This document shows positions 46,436 through 59,640 of a stretch of DNA of 64,000 nucleotides, in pieces. Source of the stretch: Chrysogorgia sp. JL179-B06. Lineage: Eukaryota; Cnidaria; Anthozoa; Scleralcyonacea; Chrysogorgiidae. Position 1 is the stretch's first letter; every line of letters starts with the position of its first letter. Below the pieces are notes generated by a model that made no database searches, was not told where the DNA came from, and saw nothing but the letters and a program-made list of their open reading frames with translations. The stretch spans positions 2,709,921 through 2,773,920 of the forward strand of contig JAYKKM010000378.1 of NCBI GenBank assembly GCA_035772405.1, in the 5' to 3' direction. The position numbers were made by a program, and so were the translations under genes.

Positions 46436-49400
46436 CCCTCGCCCGGCGCGAAGCGCCGGCCGAAGGCCGAAGGCCTGAGGGCGAGGGTGATAATATCGAC
46501 CGGCGTTTAGTCCCTTATCACGCGAGATCCAAGCGGATCCTAATCTCGGATCGGATTTATAGGTATATATATATATATATGATCAACCGTATCGGAAATT
46601 TGGCCCTGGATTATCAGCTGATTTCAAGCCGAAACCGTAGTGTTGAAGGACAAGATAATCAAAGACAGACACAAGTAAAAGGTAAAAGGACTATTATAAT
46701 TATGTATATTGTGATTGTCAGCGACTCACCGGTCTGTGAACATTGAGCAATTAATTTGCCTTTTCTGCATAGTTTTTTTGGTTAGGGTTAGCAATTTGGT
46801 TAGGATTAGGGTTAGGTTTAGGATTTTGGTGATATTTACTTGCATTTCGTTGAATTCTAAGAGACTATAGCGTCGTACGGCTACCGTACGAATAGCCATT
46901 ACCTTCAGTTCAGTGCTTCACTTTATCGTTTATTAAACTTTTTGGCTTGACTCGCTAATAAACACGTGCTGCGATTTTATTAAACGGCTTCAAACACGAC
47001 CCATTTGATAAGTTTCATTGGCGTAGTAACTTTGAAAATCGATGTTGTCTAAGCCGAGAAAATCAAAGATAAAGTTTATGTCAATCAGGACGAATCTTTA
47101 TCACATTTAAAACCACGATACGGTCGTGATTTTCTTTTGTCTTTTACTCATGAATTATTAATGAGTGTTTGAATATAATTTAAATAATTGTACACTTTAT
47201 TGTGTATTTGCTCCAAGCTCCGAAATCTAATAGACACATTTTGAAATACTTAACAGAGAGATTTGGGAAAATTTGAAGGTGTGTAATGTTTTGAATTTTC
47301 AAAACATATATGTATAATATATTGACAGTTGCCAACTGTTTATGTTTATGTATGTTTTATGTATGTTTATTATTTGATTAAAATTATAAATACTATCTGC
47401 TTGATAATTAGCCTATACTGTATATACAGTAGTTTAGGGTGAAAAAACATGCATACTATTGCTGTGTTTATATGACCTGGGCCTGGCCTACAATTTTGTT
47501 ACTATGTATACTTGTCAGTGTTAATACTTAATATATACACTGCTGTAGTGAATAAGGGAGAGCTCGGGGGGAAACAGACGATACAGTACATGGATGATTG
47601 TCAAGCAAGCTCATATCCTCAGAAAAATTTTCTGTGTCCCGGACAGGGATAACTTTCTGATTTCCAGTGAGATGCTCTGACAATTGAGCTACCAAGACTC
47701 AGATGGCAAGTGAAGGTTACATTGATGTACTGATTCTATTGATATAACAGCAGTGTATATATTAACACACCCAATCATTAGTCATTACTGAAATATATAG
47801 TAACTGCTGTGCATAGGCAGTACATATATCATTAGAACCAGTGCATCATTGTAACCTCTCTCCATCTGAATCTCGATGGCTCAATGGTTAGAGGCCGTCA
47901 CTGGCAATAAGAAGGTTATAATTTTTTCAACCAGGAATATTACAGCATGTTTCTGACGATATCATATTGACGTCCATGTTTTGTATACTGGTATGTATTC
48001 CATATATAATCTGTGTTTACAGTACTCCATCCATTATGGAACATGTTAGACCTACAGTACACTTAGCTGGCCTAGTGGGTCACAACTTATTCTGTCAATG
48101 TAAAATACAGCTTATTGTTATAAGTTCACATTGGGTATGTTGACAGCTACTAATAGTATGTGTGTTAGCTAGATCATTGTCGACAAGCAGACTAGGCATG
48201 GCATTCTGAATATAGGTTATAATATATATGTGCACGGTGATATAATTTAGATACTATAGTACACAATGCCATATATTATATGCTTTGTTACATGGCAAAT
48301 ATGGTATCTCCAATCTGCATTAGGTATTATTAGTAGTAGTATTATTGTTAATGCATTATTATTATTAGTATTAATAATAATAATATAATAATAATAATAA
48401 TATATAATAATATTTATACAGGATAGCCCCTTCAATGCTAACACTGGTATCAATATATGGGGTCTTGTTTTCTAACAAATTACAGTTGTTACAAATGTAC
48501 AGTACAATGTTACAAAAACTAATTTTAACTAAAAGTTGTATATCCTTCACATAATATTGTCAATTAAGGCAATAGATAATGGTTCTATAACATGTATAAA
48601 CAGAGTAATTGAAACATGGAAAATAGCTCTTTACTGGTAGATTAATGATGTTAAAATGCCATGGAATTTCCTAACTAGCATTACACAATGTAACTTGCTT
48701 CTAATACAAGAGGTACAAAACTTGGGATTTCTATTAACCAATCAGTTTCCCTGACATGCATTATGCCTAGAGACCTCTGATTATGACCATCAATATTTAG
48801 TTATCCATATTGCTGCCAGCTCCACATCACAGTAGTCCAATGTGGGTAGAATTATCAACTTACGGTATATAATCAATTAATTGGAGTATTATCCCTAATA
48901 GGTACGTCTTAGTAAATCTAATTTGAATGGACCCTATACATTTGCACTATATATGCATGCCATCCGTAGACATTTGAACGAATTTGATTTTTTTAAAGGA
49001 CACTCATTGTATGATAGAGATGCACTTTCTTCCTTCAACAGCCTTTGGTGTCTATATATACAAAATACTGCATTGATTATTTCGCGAGTCATCAATATTG
49101 TGATAAAAGTAATTTCTTTCTTAGTGATTGATGGTAGAAACAGCAGTAGACCGCCCACTATTCTGTTGCTGCACTCAAAAATGCCAAAATGCCAAAATGC
49201 CCGGGTCTTGCAAGAGGCCCCGCCACGTCAATCACTTGTGATTGGTGTATTCTGCAGACCAATGAAATGTTGCAACCATTATGCGTATTGCGTACCTACC
49301 AGTAACACGAAGTACCCGTTCATCTCAACACTTTCCCCAATTCCACTGGCTAAATGCATTTATTATACATTCAACGTTCATTCTCGTTTCCTATTGGTCA

Positions 49401-50226
49401 ATTCCAGTGAATTCTTAATCTCTGGCAGGTGAGACCTCTTTTTTGTTGAATACTGTGAATTATTGCACGGAGGTGTCCAAAACAAAAATTATTTAACACT
49501 GATGACGTCACTAGGACCAAACGTGCAAAAATTACAAATTAAAAAACGCCTGTAGTAGATTTGTTTGTATATTTTTATAGTAAGGCTATCTTTAACAATG
49601 TACAATAAAACAATTATTGGATTCGGCTTATGCATGGTATTTAAGAGTTATCCAGACCTCGGTCAAAGTTATCTGCTTTGGCAGGTAACATTGACCTCGG
49701 TCTGGATAATTCTTGATATCATGATGCTCAACCTCATCCAATAATTGTATATTACTACCATACAATAACATTATAAAGGTATGAGGTGTCTAAAAATATA
49801 TACTTGCAATTAAGGGATCAATATTCATACATCTCATGGAAATTTATGGGAGGGGTACACATGTCAGTCCTGGGGCTCGAGTTTTGCTGTAATTTCTTTC
49901 TTAGTGATTTATGGTAGAAACAGCAGTAAACTTCCCCACTATTCTGTTCAGTGCAGGTGCCAGGTACTGCACCCAAAAATTTAAAAAAGTTTATGCTATT
50001 TAGTTTGATATCCTATGGAAGAATTAAATTCAAACAACACAAAGCTCTCAGAGATATTGTCAACTGCAAATTTATTCAGTTTTGCAAAATAAATGGGCTA
50101 TTATACCTAATTCAAGTTAAAGAACTACAGTACTGTATTACAGTAGTAAATTAGCAAACTACGCTATAAAAGTTTCAAACAGTATAAGCGGGCAAGGGGT
50201 GTTGCGTATAAACGTATTTCTAGTAG
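46436..50226 (+). repeat. large interspersed repeat, copy C, with empty Polinton site
   Basis: The first ~290 bp mirror 3,690-4,155 (including GCGAGGGTGATAATATCGAC and segment X). From 46,720 it follows copies A/B: CACCGGTCTGTG, TTAGGG-like stretch (46,780-46,822), tRNA-like piece near 47,866-47,935 and (TAA)n near 48,360-48,415. It then has an extra ~770-bp part (49.16-49.93 kb) absent from A and B. That part contains TAAAAC at 49,606-49,611, the uninterrupted counterpart of the Polinton insertion site. Confidence 0.7.
49610..49748. mobile_element. hairpin MITE, second copy
   Basis: Same ends as 44,247-44,365 (ACAATTATTGGAT and ATCCAATAATTGT), with GAGTTATCCAGACCTCGGTC pairing to its partner around a ~20-nt longer centre. 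Confidence 0.6.
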
Positions 50227-53200
50227 AGTTTTTATAAACTCCACGGTGCACGGTCACTGAACCTATTGTATTTTAGTATAATGAAAGCAATCATCCAATA
50301 GAATCGTTTGGGTTTAATCTCTCGACCCGTGTTGTTTAAATATTAATAAACGGCCTAAAACAAAGGATGTGCACGGTTGTAAGGTACGGTTCAACATCAA
50401 AACGTAGCTCATTATAGTCGCTTTGAAGTTTGCCGAGTTTCCAGACCATATCTCGATTGACTATGATTGAAGGGGACGGACATATATATAAATTAAAAAG
50501 TATAATGATAAATAGTTTGAATGTATCAATAATCAAGAAACTGAAGGAAAATAGCAATTTCGAATTGTTCATTGTAAGTCTATAATACTTTTTAAATATA
50601 ATTTGAATTAGATTATATAGTATTTTACATAATTGTTATGTTATATTGTAGTTATCGAGGGCCATGTATATGTTTACCAGTTTTAATTACCAGTGATTTT
50701 GTTATTCACTGTCATGTTTTTTTAGCACTCATGGTTAAATATAAAGTTGCTAAACTAGACCAAAAGTAATTTAAACTAAACCAAACCAAGCCAAACAAAA
50801 CAAAACCAAACCAACCTAGTTAACATAAGCTCACCTAAACCAAAACAAAGTTATTGAAATACGTGGTCAAATAAGCATGTAGCTAGCATTTCATTTTTGT
50901 CTGTCGACTTAATACAGGTTTGTTTTCACATCTGTGCAAAGTGAAAATTCATTTATATACTTCAATTATTGCATGCATCCATGCAATACATATGGAAATT
51001 TCAATTGCGGTTACTGGTAAACACTCGATTATATAAAATGTTTTTCTCATGTTTTTTTGTGATTTATCTTTAACATGAATAAAGCCTGCAGGGTGTTATC
51101 TATGAAATGGTACGTTCGACTGGATTTATATCAATAGCATCGTTTATTCAATTATTATCCAAATTGAAAACTTAAAGGCTGGTGTACTACAGCAACCTTT
51201 TTTAGAGTTTTTATGAACTCAGATATTCATGCTCAATTATCAAATCTAAATTTTCCATGTCCTCACTACAAAACGAACTTGCACTGAAGGAGGGCGGACA
51301 TCTTAGAAATTAAGAAAGTGTAAGTACGGTATAAATAGTTTGTATGCGTCAATAGTCAAGAAACTGAAGGGAAATGAAGGAAAATGGCAATTTCGAATTG
51401 TTCATTGTAAGTCTTTAATACTTTTTAAATATAATTTGAATTATATTATATAGTATTTTACATTATTGTTATGTAAGATTGTGGTTATCGAGGGCCGTAT
51501 CTTTACCAGTTTATTACCAGTGATTTTGTTATTCACTGTCATGTTTTAGCACTCATTATATAAAGTTGCTAAACTAGACCAAATAATTTAAACTAAACCA
51601 AGCCAAACAAAACCAAACCAAACCAACCTAACTAACATAAGCTAACCTAAATCAAAACAAAGTTATTGAAATACGTGGTCAAATAAGCATGTAGCTAGCA
51701 TTTCATTTCTGTCGACTTAATACAGGTTTGTTTTCACATCTATGCAAAGTGAAATTCATTTATATACTTCAATTATTGCATGCATCCATGCAATACATAT
51801 GGAAATTTCAATTGCGGTTACTGGTAAACACTCGATTATATAAAATATTTTTCGTATTTTTAAATCTCTAATATTCTTTGTATTAGATTATAGTATTTTT
51901 ACATTATTGTTATATAAAAGTGTAGTTATCGAGGGCCACATGTTTACCATGAAGTGATTGTGTTATTACTTCAAGTTTAGCACTGGTTAAATAAAGACGC
52001 TAAACTATATAGACCAAAGTAAACAAAATCAAGCCAAACCAAACCAAACCAACATAAACTAACTTAAACTAACCTAAATTAACCAAAACCAAACCAAAAT
52101 TATTGAAATACGTGGCATAGTCAAATAAGCATGCTTAGTCATAACTAAGGCATTTCATTTCAGTCGAATTAATACAGGTTTGTTTTCACATCTGTGCAAA
52201 ACAAAATTAATTTGTTATACTTCAATTAGTGCATGCAATAAATTATAGTAGTTTCATTTGCGGTTACTGCTAAACAGTCGATTATATAAAATATGTTTTT
52301 ACATGTTTTTTGGTGATTTATCATTGATATGAATAACGCTTGCAGGGCGCTTGATATGAAAATGGTTCAACTGGATTTATATTTAATAGCACCGCTTATT
52401 CAATTATCATACAAATTGAAGACTCTCAAAGGCTGGTGTACTACAGCAACCTTTTTATAAAGTCAGATATTCATACATGATCTATAATCGATTATCAAAT
52501 CTAATTTTTCCATGTCTCTACAAAACGAACATGCATGCACTGACGAGGGGCGGACATCTTAGAAATTAAGAAAGTGTAAGTACGGTATAAATAGTTTGTA
52601 TGCGTCAATAGTCAAGAAACTGAAGGGAAATGAAGGAAAATGGCAATTTCGAATTGTTCATTGTAAGTCTTTAATACTTTTTAAATATAATTTGAATTAT
52701 ATTATATAGTATTTTACATTATTGTTATGTAAGATTGTGGTTATCGAGGGCCGTATCTTTACCAGTTTAATTACCAGTGATTTTGTTATTCACTGTCATG
52801 TTTTAGCACTCATTATATAAAGTTGCTAAACTAGACCAAATAATTTAAACTAAACCAAGCCAAACAAAACCAAACCAAACCAACCTAACTAACATAAGCT
52901 AACCTAAATCAAAACAAAGTTATTGAAATACGTGGTCAAATAAGCATGTAGCTAGCATTTCATTTCTGTCCGACTTAATACAGGTTTGTTTTTCACATCT
53001 ATGCAAAGTGAAAATTCATTTATATACTTCAATTATTGCATGCATCCATGCAATACATATGGAAATTTCAATTGCGGTTACTGGTAAACACTCGATTATA
53101 TAAAATATTTTTCGTATTTTTAAATCTCTAATATTCTTTGTATTAGATTATAGTATTTTTACATTATTGTTATATAAAAGTGTAGTTATCGAGGGCCACA

Positions 53201-54150
53201 TGTTTACCATGAAGTGATTGTGTTATTACTTCAAGTTTAGCACTGGTTAAATAAAGACGCTAAACTATAGACCAAAGTAAACAAAATCAAGCCAAACCAA
53301 ACCAAACCAACATAAACTAACTTAAACTAACCTAAATTAACCAAAACCAAACCAAAATTATTGAAATACGTGGCATAGTCAAATAAGCATGCTTAGTCAT
53401 AACTAAGGCATTTCATTTCAGTCGAATTAATACAGGTTTGTTTTCACATCTGTGCAAAACAAAATTAATTTGTATACTTCAATTAGTGCATGCAATAAAT
53501 ATAGTTAGTTTCATTTGCGGTTACTGCTAAACAGTCGATTATATAAAATATGTTTTTACAATGTTTTTTGGTGATTTATCATTGATATGAATAAACGCTT
53601 GCAGGTGCGCTTGATATGAAAATGGTTCAACTGGATTTATATTTAATAGCACCGCTTATTCAATTATCATACAAATTGAAGACTCTCAAAGGCTGGTGTA
53701 CTACAGCAAACCTTTTTATAAAGTCAGATATTCATACATGATCTATAATCGATTATCAAATCTAATTTTTCCATGTCTCTACAAAACGAACATGCATGCA
53801 CTGACGAGGGGCGGACATCTTAGAAATTAAAAAGTTATAGTGTAAAGAGTCTGTATGCATCAATAATGAAGAAACAGAAGGATATAGAAATTTCGAATAG
53901 TTCATTGTAAATCTCTAATATATTTTGTAAATATAATTTGAATTATTTTTACATATTTTAATTATCCAGGGCTCTATCGCTTACCAGTTATTTTGCTATT
54001 TATGTCAAGTTTAACACTGGTTTATAATAAAGTCGCTAAACTAAACTAAAGTAAAACTAAACCCAAACCAAAAGCCAAACCAAAGCAACCTAAACAAACT
54101 TAAACAAAAGTTAATTGAATTACGTGACATTGTCAAATAAGTATGCTTTA
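50227..54150 (+). repeat. satellite-like block with 1.26-kb tandem duplication
   Basis: Units contain a GGGCGGACATCTTAGAAATT start, GGCAATTTCGAATTGTTCAT, a CCAAACCAAACCAA-rich stretch, GTCGACTTAATACAGGTTTG and GGCTGGTGTACTACAGCAAC. Larger units starting near 51,302, 52,558 and 53,819 are spaced 1,256 and 1,261 bp; the first two are almost identical over their length, and each is made of two diverged ~0.63-kb subunits. No coding capacity. Confidence 0.8.
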
Positions 54151-54467
54151 CAGTACTGCTCAGAAATAACCTAAACACTCATGCGTTCGCCTTCGGAATG
54201 CGTCCCAAACGCGTCCGGAGCACCATTGTGACTTCGGTTGAAACGTTAATAGGAATACTTCGTCAATTTCCGACTTTAGTAAACTGCTAAACGGATTTAA
54301 CTTGATCATTTTCATTGCTCGACTGGTTATGGCATATGTTCATTAGACGAGATTAAAACAGAAAGTATATCGTTTCGGAAACGCGTTCGGAAACGAGAAT
54401 GGAACGCATTTCCGCTCGCGTTCCGATCGGAACGCATTTTTCGTTAGGTTAATTCTGAGCAGTACTG
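54151..54467. mobile_element. Tc1/mariner-type MITE, 317 bp
   Basis: Ends CAGTACTGCTCAGAA and TTCTGAGCAGTACTG are perfect inverted repeats, followed inward by TAACCTAA/TTAGGTTAA. TA flanks both ends (54,149-54,150 and 54,468-54,469), the duplication typical of Tc1/mariner. Inside are repeated GGAACGCRTTCCG-like motifs and no ORF. Confidence 0.75.
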
Positions 54468-55733
54468 TATGTATTTTGTCAGTCAACTGAAGAAACGTTG
54501 CATTGGTGGAGATCAGGTTGCTGAAGATGGAAGAGAAATGAAATGACACAAGTTTTGGCATAATCTGGCCACGGAAGTAGCCGTTTATTACTTGTAACTA
54601 TATCTGATTTACAATCAAGTCAACTATGACAAAACCTAATTTTGACTACGCTCTCAGAAAACTTTAACTTGCAATGTGAGCGATGGTCAAAGAAGGATGA
54701 TTAAAACCAGATCAAGTGAATTCGTAACTGGAAGTTTCCCAACGGAAGTCGATCTTCTCCCCGGAAATAACAAAAGATAAATCCAAAACCCAAAAAAACA
54801 TTTATTTTATAAATAAAATAAATTGCCTTTAATAACTTAAGGCATTTTCATTTCTGTCGACTTAATATAGATTTATTTTCACATCTGCATATGCAAAATG
54901 AAAATTCGTTTATATGCTTCAATACATATAATAATTTCACATAAACTGGTAAACCGAGGTTGATTATAATAAAATATTTTTTCTCATGTTTTTGGTGATT
55001 TATCTTTGATACTACTCTTTTAGTATACCATGTAAACATTTTAGTTAAATAGTGTCCCCAATTAGTTGACAAAACTAAACACCTTGACACTTCAATAAAG
55101 TATTTCATTCATTCATTCATTCATTCGTTCATTACGAATAATGCCCAGACGATTTTATTATGAGTTCGACTGGATATTCTATAGAACAGTTCATTCAATA
55201 ATTATACAAATCTAAATCTCTCATGAAAGGCTGGCTGGCGTATTACCGCAATAGGTTTCTATTTCGATAGTAATAAAGCAACCTTTTTATAGAGTTTTCG
55301 ATTGTATTTTAACACTACGGAATGTAAAACTTTGTAGTTATTATAGTCTCTGTAGTCAGAAACGACGTCAGCGTCAAATTTCACAGAGAATGATTGGAAA
55401 CTATATTCTTTGCAATTAATTTTTAACGGTAATAAATATTTTCATCATGCATCTCATCTCCGAACCTCTGAACCATCTGATGGTGACCCGAGATTGATTG
55501 GCAGAGCCAGTTCTTGTCACAGAATAATTAAAATGATCACACTCATGCATAATTTATCTCATTCCAGAACGAAATCCCGTACTTCTTTTACAAGATATAT
55601 GATCGACACACAATTTCGTATGGAATTGTTGAACCGATTGTGCATAATCCCAGAATGAAATTTCAGTACAGACTGTGAACCGCGGTAAGGACTCATTTCA
55701 AAAGTTAATAACTAGTCCATACTGGTCGGTATC
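54468..55733. other. intergenic; satellite-derived piece
   Basis: From 54,840 to 55,270 satellite landmarks reappear (GTCGACTTAATATAG, GGCTGGCTGGCGTATTAC). An (ATTC)n tract lies at 55,106-55,135. The 82-codon frame at 55,410-55,658 shows no domain. Confidence 0.5.
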
Positions 55734-55812
55734 TAGCCTGCGTGCAGACCGTATAATTATATTATAATTATAAATAAATTATAATATAATTATACGGTCT
55801 GCACGCAGGCTA
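55734..55812. mobile_element. 79-bp perfect-palindrome element with 9-bp target duplication
   Basis: TAGCCTGCGTGCAGACCG starts an arm that pairs perfectly with the other (ending CGGTCTGCACGCAGGCTA) through the AT-rich centre, leaving a ~7-nt loop. GTCGGTATC flanks both sides (55,725-55,733 and 55,813-55,821). A 9-bp duplication points to a MULE-type transposase acting in trans. Confidence 0.8.
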
Positions 55813-55821
55813 GTCGGTATC

Positions 55822-56940
55822 ATATCAGCAGATTAATTTAAAAGAACTGCTAAGTCGATCATACTAGAAACTTCTCCCAGGATCATATGTATAAGAGCTC
55901 TAGTAATGTTTACGATGTATATATGCATGCATGGATAGACAACAGCGTGTGCAGGGTATATTCATTCGTGCAAACACAGGTTGTGTTTATCGTTTCGTCC
56001 CTATAAAAGAACGTTCCTATAGAAAGAACGTCCACATAAAAGGATTACGAAACACACGCCACTTGAGGTTAGAAAGAAGATAATAACACTGGAAAAGATT
56101 ACCATCTCACTTGGTTAGTATGACTTCTTTACAATAATATTCAATCAATTTGGGAAAAACATTTTCCGACATTGAAGATTTGAGCAACTTATAGACTGTT
56201 TGACAGCAGTGCAATGTCCATTTGTTTGGGACAAAGTGGATCTGAGAAAGGCATTACTGTAGCGGGTCTCCAGACATACAGTAGGTGTTAGTGGCGGATC
56301 CAGGATTGTTCGAAAGGGGGCACATAATATGAAGAATCAACGGGGTCTGGAGTATACCTTCCTAGGGAAATTTTTAATTTTGCAAAGCACAGAAGTGCTT
56401 TTAATTCCGGCGATTTCTAAAAATGCACAATTACGAAGGGCACTTTAATATAAACTCAGAAGCGGAATCAATTGAACTGACAGCTTTTGAACTTCGTTTT
56501 ATAAAAAAATTATCTTGGAACCCATGTTAAAATATCTGAGTGTATGCAAACTGGCTTTTTGCAATGAAAAATTGGATAAGCTACCAAAAACATTGTGCTT
56601 ATAATCGGTCATATAATATTGCGTTTATCATTTCGACTTCTTCGTCTTGATATGTATGGTAAAAAAATGCAGAAAACACTTTGTTTGCAGGATTTTAAAG
56701 GGGGCGCGCGGCCGGGTGCGGAGAGCCTCTGATTTCTCCGTTCAATAGCTGATTAATCGTTTCCTGTATTCGTTCTATTTTGCCATTTCTGCGAGCTAGC
56801 TAGAGAGTAGAGCAAATCACACTGACATAACAAAAGCTGTGATTTCATCAAGGACATACACAGTGTTCTTCGAACCTTGACGCCGATCAAAACGGGTCAA
56901 GATTGTAGTAGCTGCTCTATTCTAGTGGTTGGATGTCTAA
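55822..56940. other. intergenic; transposon-end fragments
   Basis: GTGGCGGATCCAGGATT at 56,291 and GGGGGCGCGCGGCCGGGTGC at 56,701 look like the two ends of a degraded element (a related GGGGCGGATCTAG is at 22,384). A hammering of ACGTTCC/GAACGT motifs occurs near 56,010. No gene recognised. Confidence 0.4.
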
Positions 56941-57133
56941 GGGGCTGTTTATATGAACCGTGGTAAAAAGATAATTTTAATTAACTTTATGCTCTTCCTA
57001 CGGTCAAACTAAGCTAGTTCTATTTTTATTTCAAATATCATTTTGTGGTACCTGGCTGTAATAGCCGTGGGAAGAACTTCTTTAAGTTAATCATCCGGAT
57101 AACTGGGCTAGCCCAGCTTATATAAACAGCCCC
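56941..57133. mobile_element. MITE, 193 bp
   Basis: GGGGCTGTTTATAT and ATATAAACAGCCCC form a 14-bp perfect TIR apart from the next bases. Flanks read TCTAA and TATAT, so a TA or 3-bp duplication is possible but not clean. No ORF. Confidence 0.6.
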
Positions 57134-57973
57134 TATATGAGCTGGTATAGATGCGCGGGTTCAATCCTTGGTCGGACCACCACTCGGCATCTTAAAATAA
57201 TCTGAGAAGAAGGTTCTGCCTTTGCAACAACGCCAGCAAATGGTAAGACTTTTCGGCTCTTCTCGGAAAACGAGCTTAAAATCGTAGGCCCTCGAAATCT
57301 CTATCAATTGGGTTTTTCGTTCAATTGGGTTTTTTCGTTCTACGAGTGATAAACTGAATAGTCGAACTTGAGCCTCTGGCTCGGATAAATGCGTGATCGG
57401 ACTCTAAATAAATCATACTCAAGTTATCTTCAGTAGCCCCTAGTAACTGTTGGCTTCAGCCACTATATTACGAATATGGGATCGCAAGAGAGATTGCTGG
57501 TGACAATTATACTCCTAGATCTCTGCAAGGAACCACCTATAGCCTCAGAATATTGGATTTAAATCACCAACCTATATATGTTCTATCACAACTATCAGGC
57601 CTTTATTTAAGCAGACATTTTTACCTTTTTAAGCGAAAGATTTTCTACTATTTTGTTCGTCAATTTCATTTTTTATTTTCAAAGTGCCAATTTTGTGAAA
57701 CTTCAAAAAATACACACATAAAATTAAACATCGATTTTTCTTTTGTACAATGATTTATTACCAGCTATAACTATAAATACGTTCCGCAATAACCCTAATC
57801 TCCGAATCAGCGTTTCGGCGCTCTAACCTTTGAGCTATTGAGACACGGTCAGAACAGTCAGTGATTTCTCCATATAATGCAGTACATATTAAATTCGCCG
57901 CTTTCACTCGACTCCAATATAAAATATTGTAAAATCATTATAATATTTATATAAAATCATTATAAAGTTTATA
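57134..57973. other. intergenic; tRNA-like fragments
   Basis: A B-box-like GGGTTCAATCC is at ~57,157 and, on the minus strand at ~57,795-57,850, TAGCTCAAAGGTTAGAGCGCC is A-box-like but lacks a good B-box. Both are probably SINE debris. The 66-codon frame at 57,553 has no domain. Confidence 0.45.
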
Positions 57974-58184
<211 letters not shown>

Positions 58185-58299
58185 TGGTCCCGGTTTGGTC
58201 TTAAAATGTATGTATTCCAACACTCGAAATTTTCCTTCACCATAAATCCTTTCAACAATGTAGTTTGATCGAGTGAAATGCCAAATATTACCTATATAA

Positions 58300-58624
<325 letters not shown>

Positions 58625-58668
58625 CAAAGTGAAAAGGTGGTAAACTGCCAAAGAATTTAGTGACAAGA

Positions 58669-58703
58669 TACTGACGTTTCGAGCGGAGCCCTTCATCAGA
58701 GTA
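58669..58703 (-). ncRNA. candidate hammerhead ribozyme, minimal/dimeric type
   Basis: On the minus strand: TACT, core CTGATGA, one extra A, a 4-bp helix II (GGGC/GCTC, one G-T pair, loop TCC), GAAA overlapping a palindromic ACGT in place of helix III, the C cleavage residue, then AGTA pairing with TACT as helix I (4 bp). A two-base-pair self-complementary helix III is known from dimeric hammerheads in Penelope-like elements. The extra base before helix II lowers confidence. Confidence 0.5.
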
Positions 58704-58863
58704 AGACGAGATGAAATAAAATAAATAGGGCTTATATGATGCCAAAAGGGTTGTCACAGGTAGAAAGTAGCCAATCAAATACACGGGAAATAAACTAACC
58801 AATAATCAATGAGATGGGAAAAGTTAAATCATTTGCTATTCATTTGCTAATCATTTTGCTAAT
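58704..58863. other. Penelope-like element debris
   Basis: Sequence between the minus-strand ribozyme motif and the next TA tract; no ORF. Probably element UTR. Confidence 0.35.

Positions 58864-58917
<54 letters not shown>
58864..58917. repeat. (TA)n microsatellite
   Basis: A ~54-bp TA tract with one phase slip. Confidence 0.9.
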
Positions 58918-58923
<6 letters not shown>

Positions 58924-58992
58924 GTAAAATAATCCAAAGTATATTTATTCACCTCACAAGTATATTTATTCAGTGACACGTTATAGTCCGTC

Positions 58993-59037
58993 AGTCGTCT
59001 GATGATTGCGTTAAGCATGAAACACCGTGTTATGACT
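58993..59037 (+). ncRNA. hammerhead ribozyme, type I
   Basis: All catalytic parts are present in order on the plus strand: helix I strand AGTCGT, core CTGATGA (58,999-59,005), helix II ATTGC/GCAT around GTTAA (one bulge), GAAA (59,019-59,022), helix III ACA/TGT closing loop CCG, cleavage after T59,031, and the second helix I strand ATGACT, giving six pairs with one G-U. Penelope-like retroelements carry such ribozymes in their terminal regions. It is bordered by TA tracts on both sides. Confidence 0.75.
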
Positions 59038-59072
59038 AGATGTTTTAGATAATTTTAAATATATATCACCCC

Positions 59073-59247
<175 letters not shown>

Positions 59248-59295
59248 ATATAGACATGTATAAGCATCAAATATATTTGTAGACATGTATAAGCA

Positions 59296-59640
59296 TCAAA
59301 GACAAATGTTTAATAAATAATACGTTTCAGGGCACAGCCTCTCCTTCAGCTTAAAAATAATGAATACATTAACATATAATAAACTTTTAAGTCCCAATGG
59401 ACTATAACAACTTAGGTTTTCTGTCCAAAATCTTTCTCTTTGTGTTTCATCTCTAATATCAGTGACATCAATTATTTTTACTTTAACATTCTGTAAACCC
59501 GAGTGTCCATCCGCATAAAAGCGAACATATAAATGTTCACCGCATATTCCCCTCTGCCATCTTCCATACATATTAAGTGAGCTTTTATGATTATTAAATC
59601 TCATCCTAAATGGTGTGATGGTAATTTTGTCGAAACGCAA
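59296..59640 (-). pseudogene. GIY-YIG endonuclease fragment of a Penelope-like element
   Basis: 114-codon frame; its first ~95 residues look like the C-terminal half of a GIY-YIG nuclease: FRMRFNNHKSSLN (Arg/His region), HLYVRFYADGHSGLQNVKVK, IIDVTDIRDETQRERFWTEN (the conserved Glu) and LSCYSPLGLKS. The GIY and YIG parts and the reverse transcriptase are missing upstream. The frame then runs into the element's 3' region, where a degenerate hammerhead-like stretch (CTGAAGGAG...TGAAACGT, minus strand, 59,321-59,352) follows directly. This nuclease nicks target DNA for retrotransposition in Penelope-like elements. Confidence 0.65.

Noticed and set aside
54468..57973. Possible host exons between repeats
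   Set aside because: Short frames lack domains, codon bias or paired splice sites that I could support.
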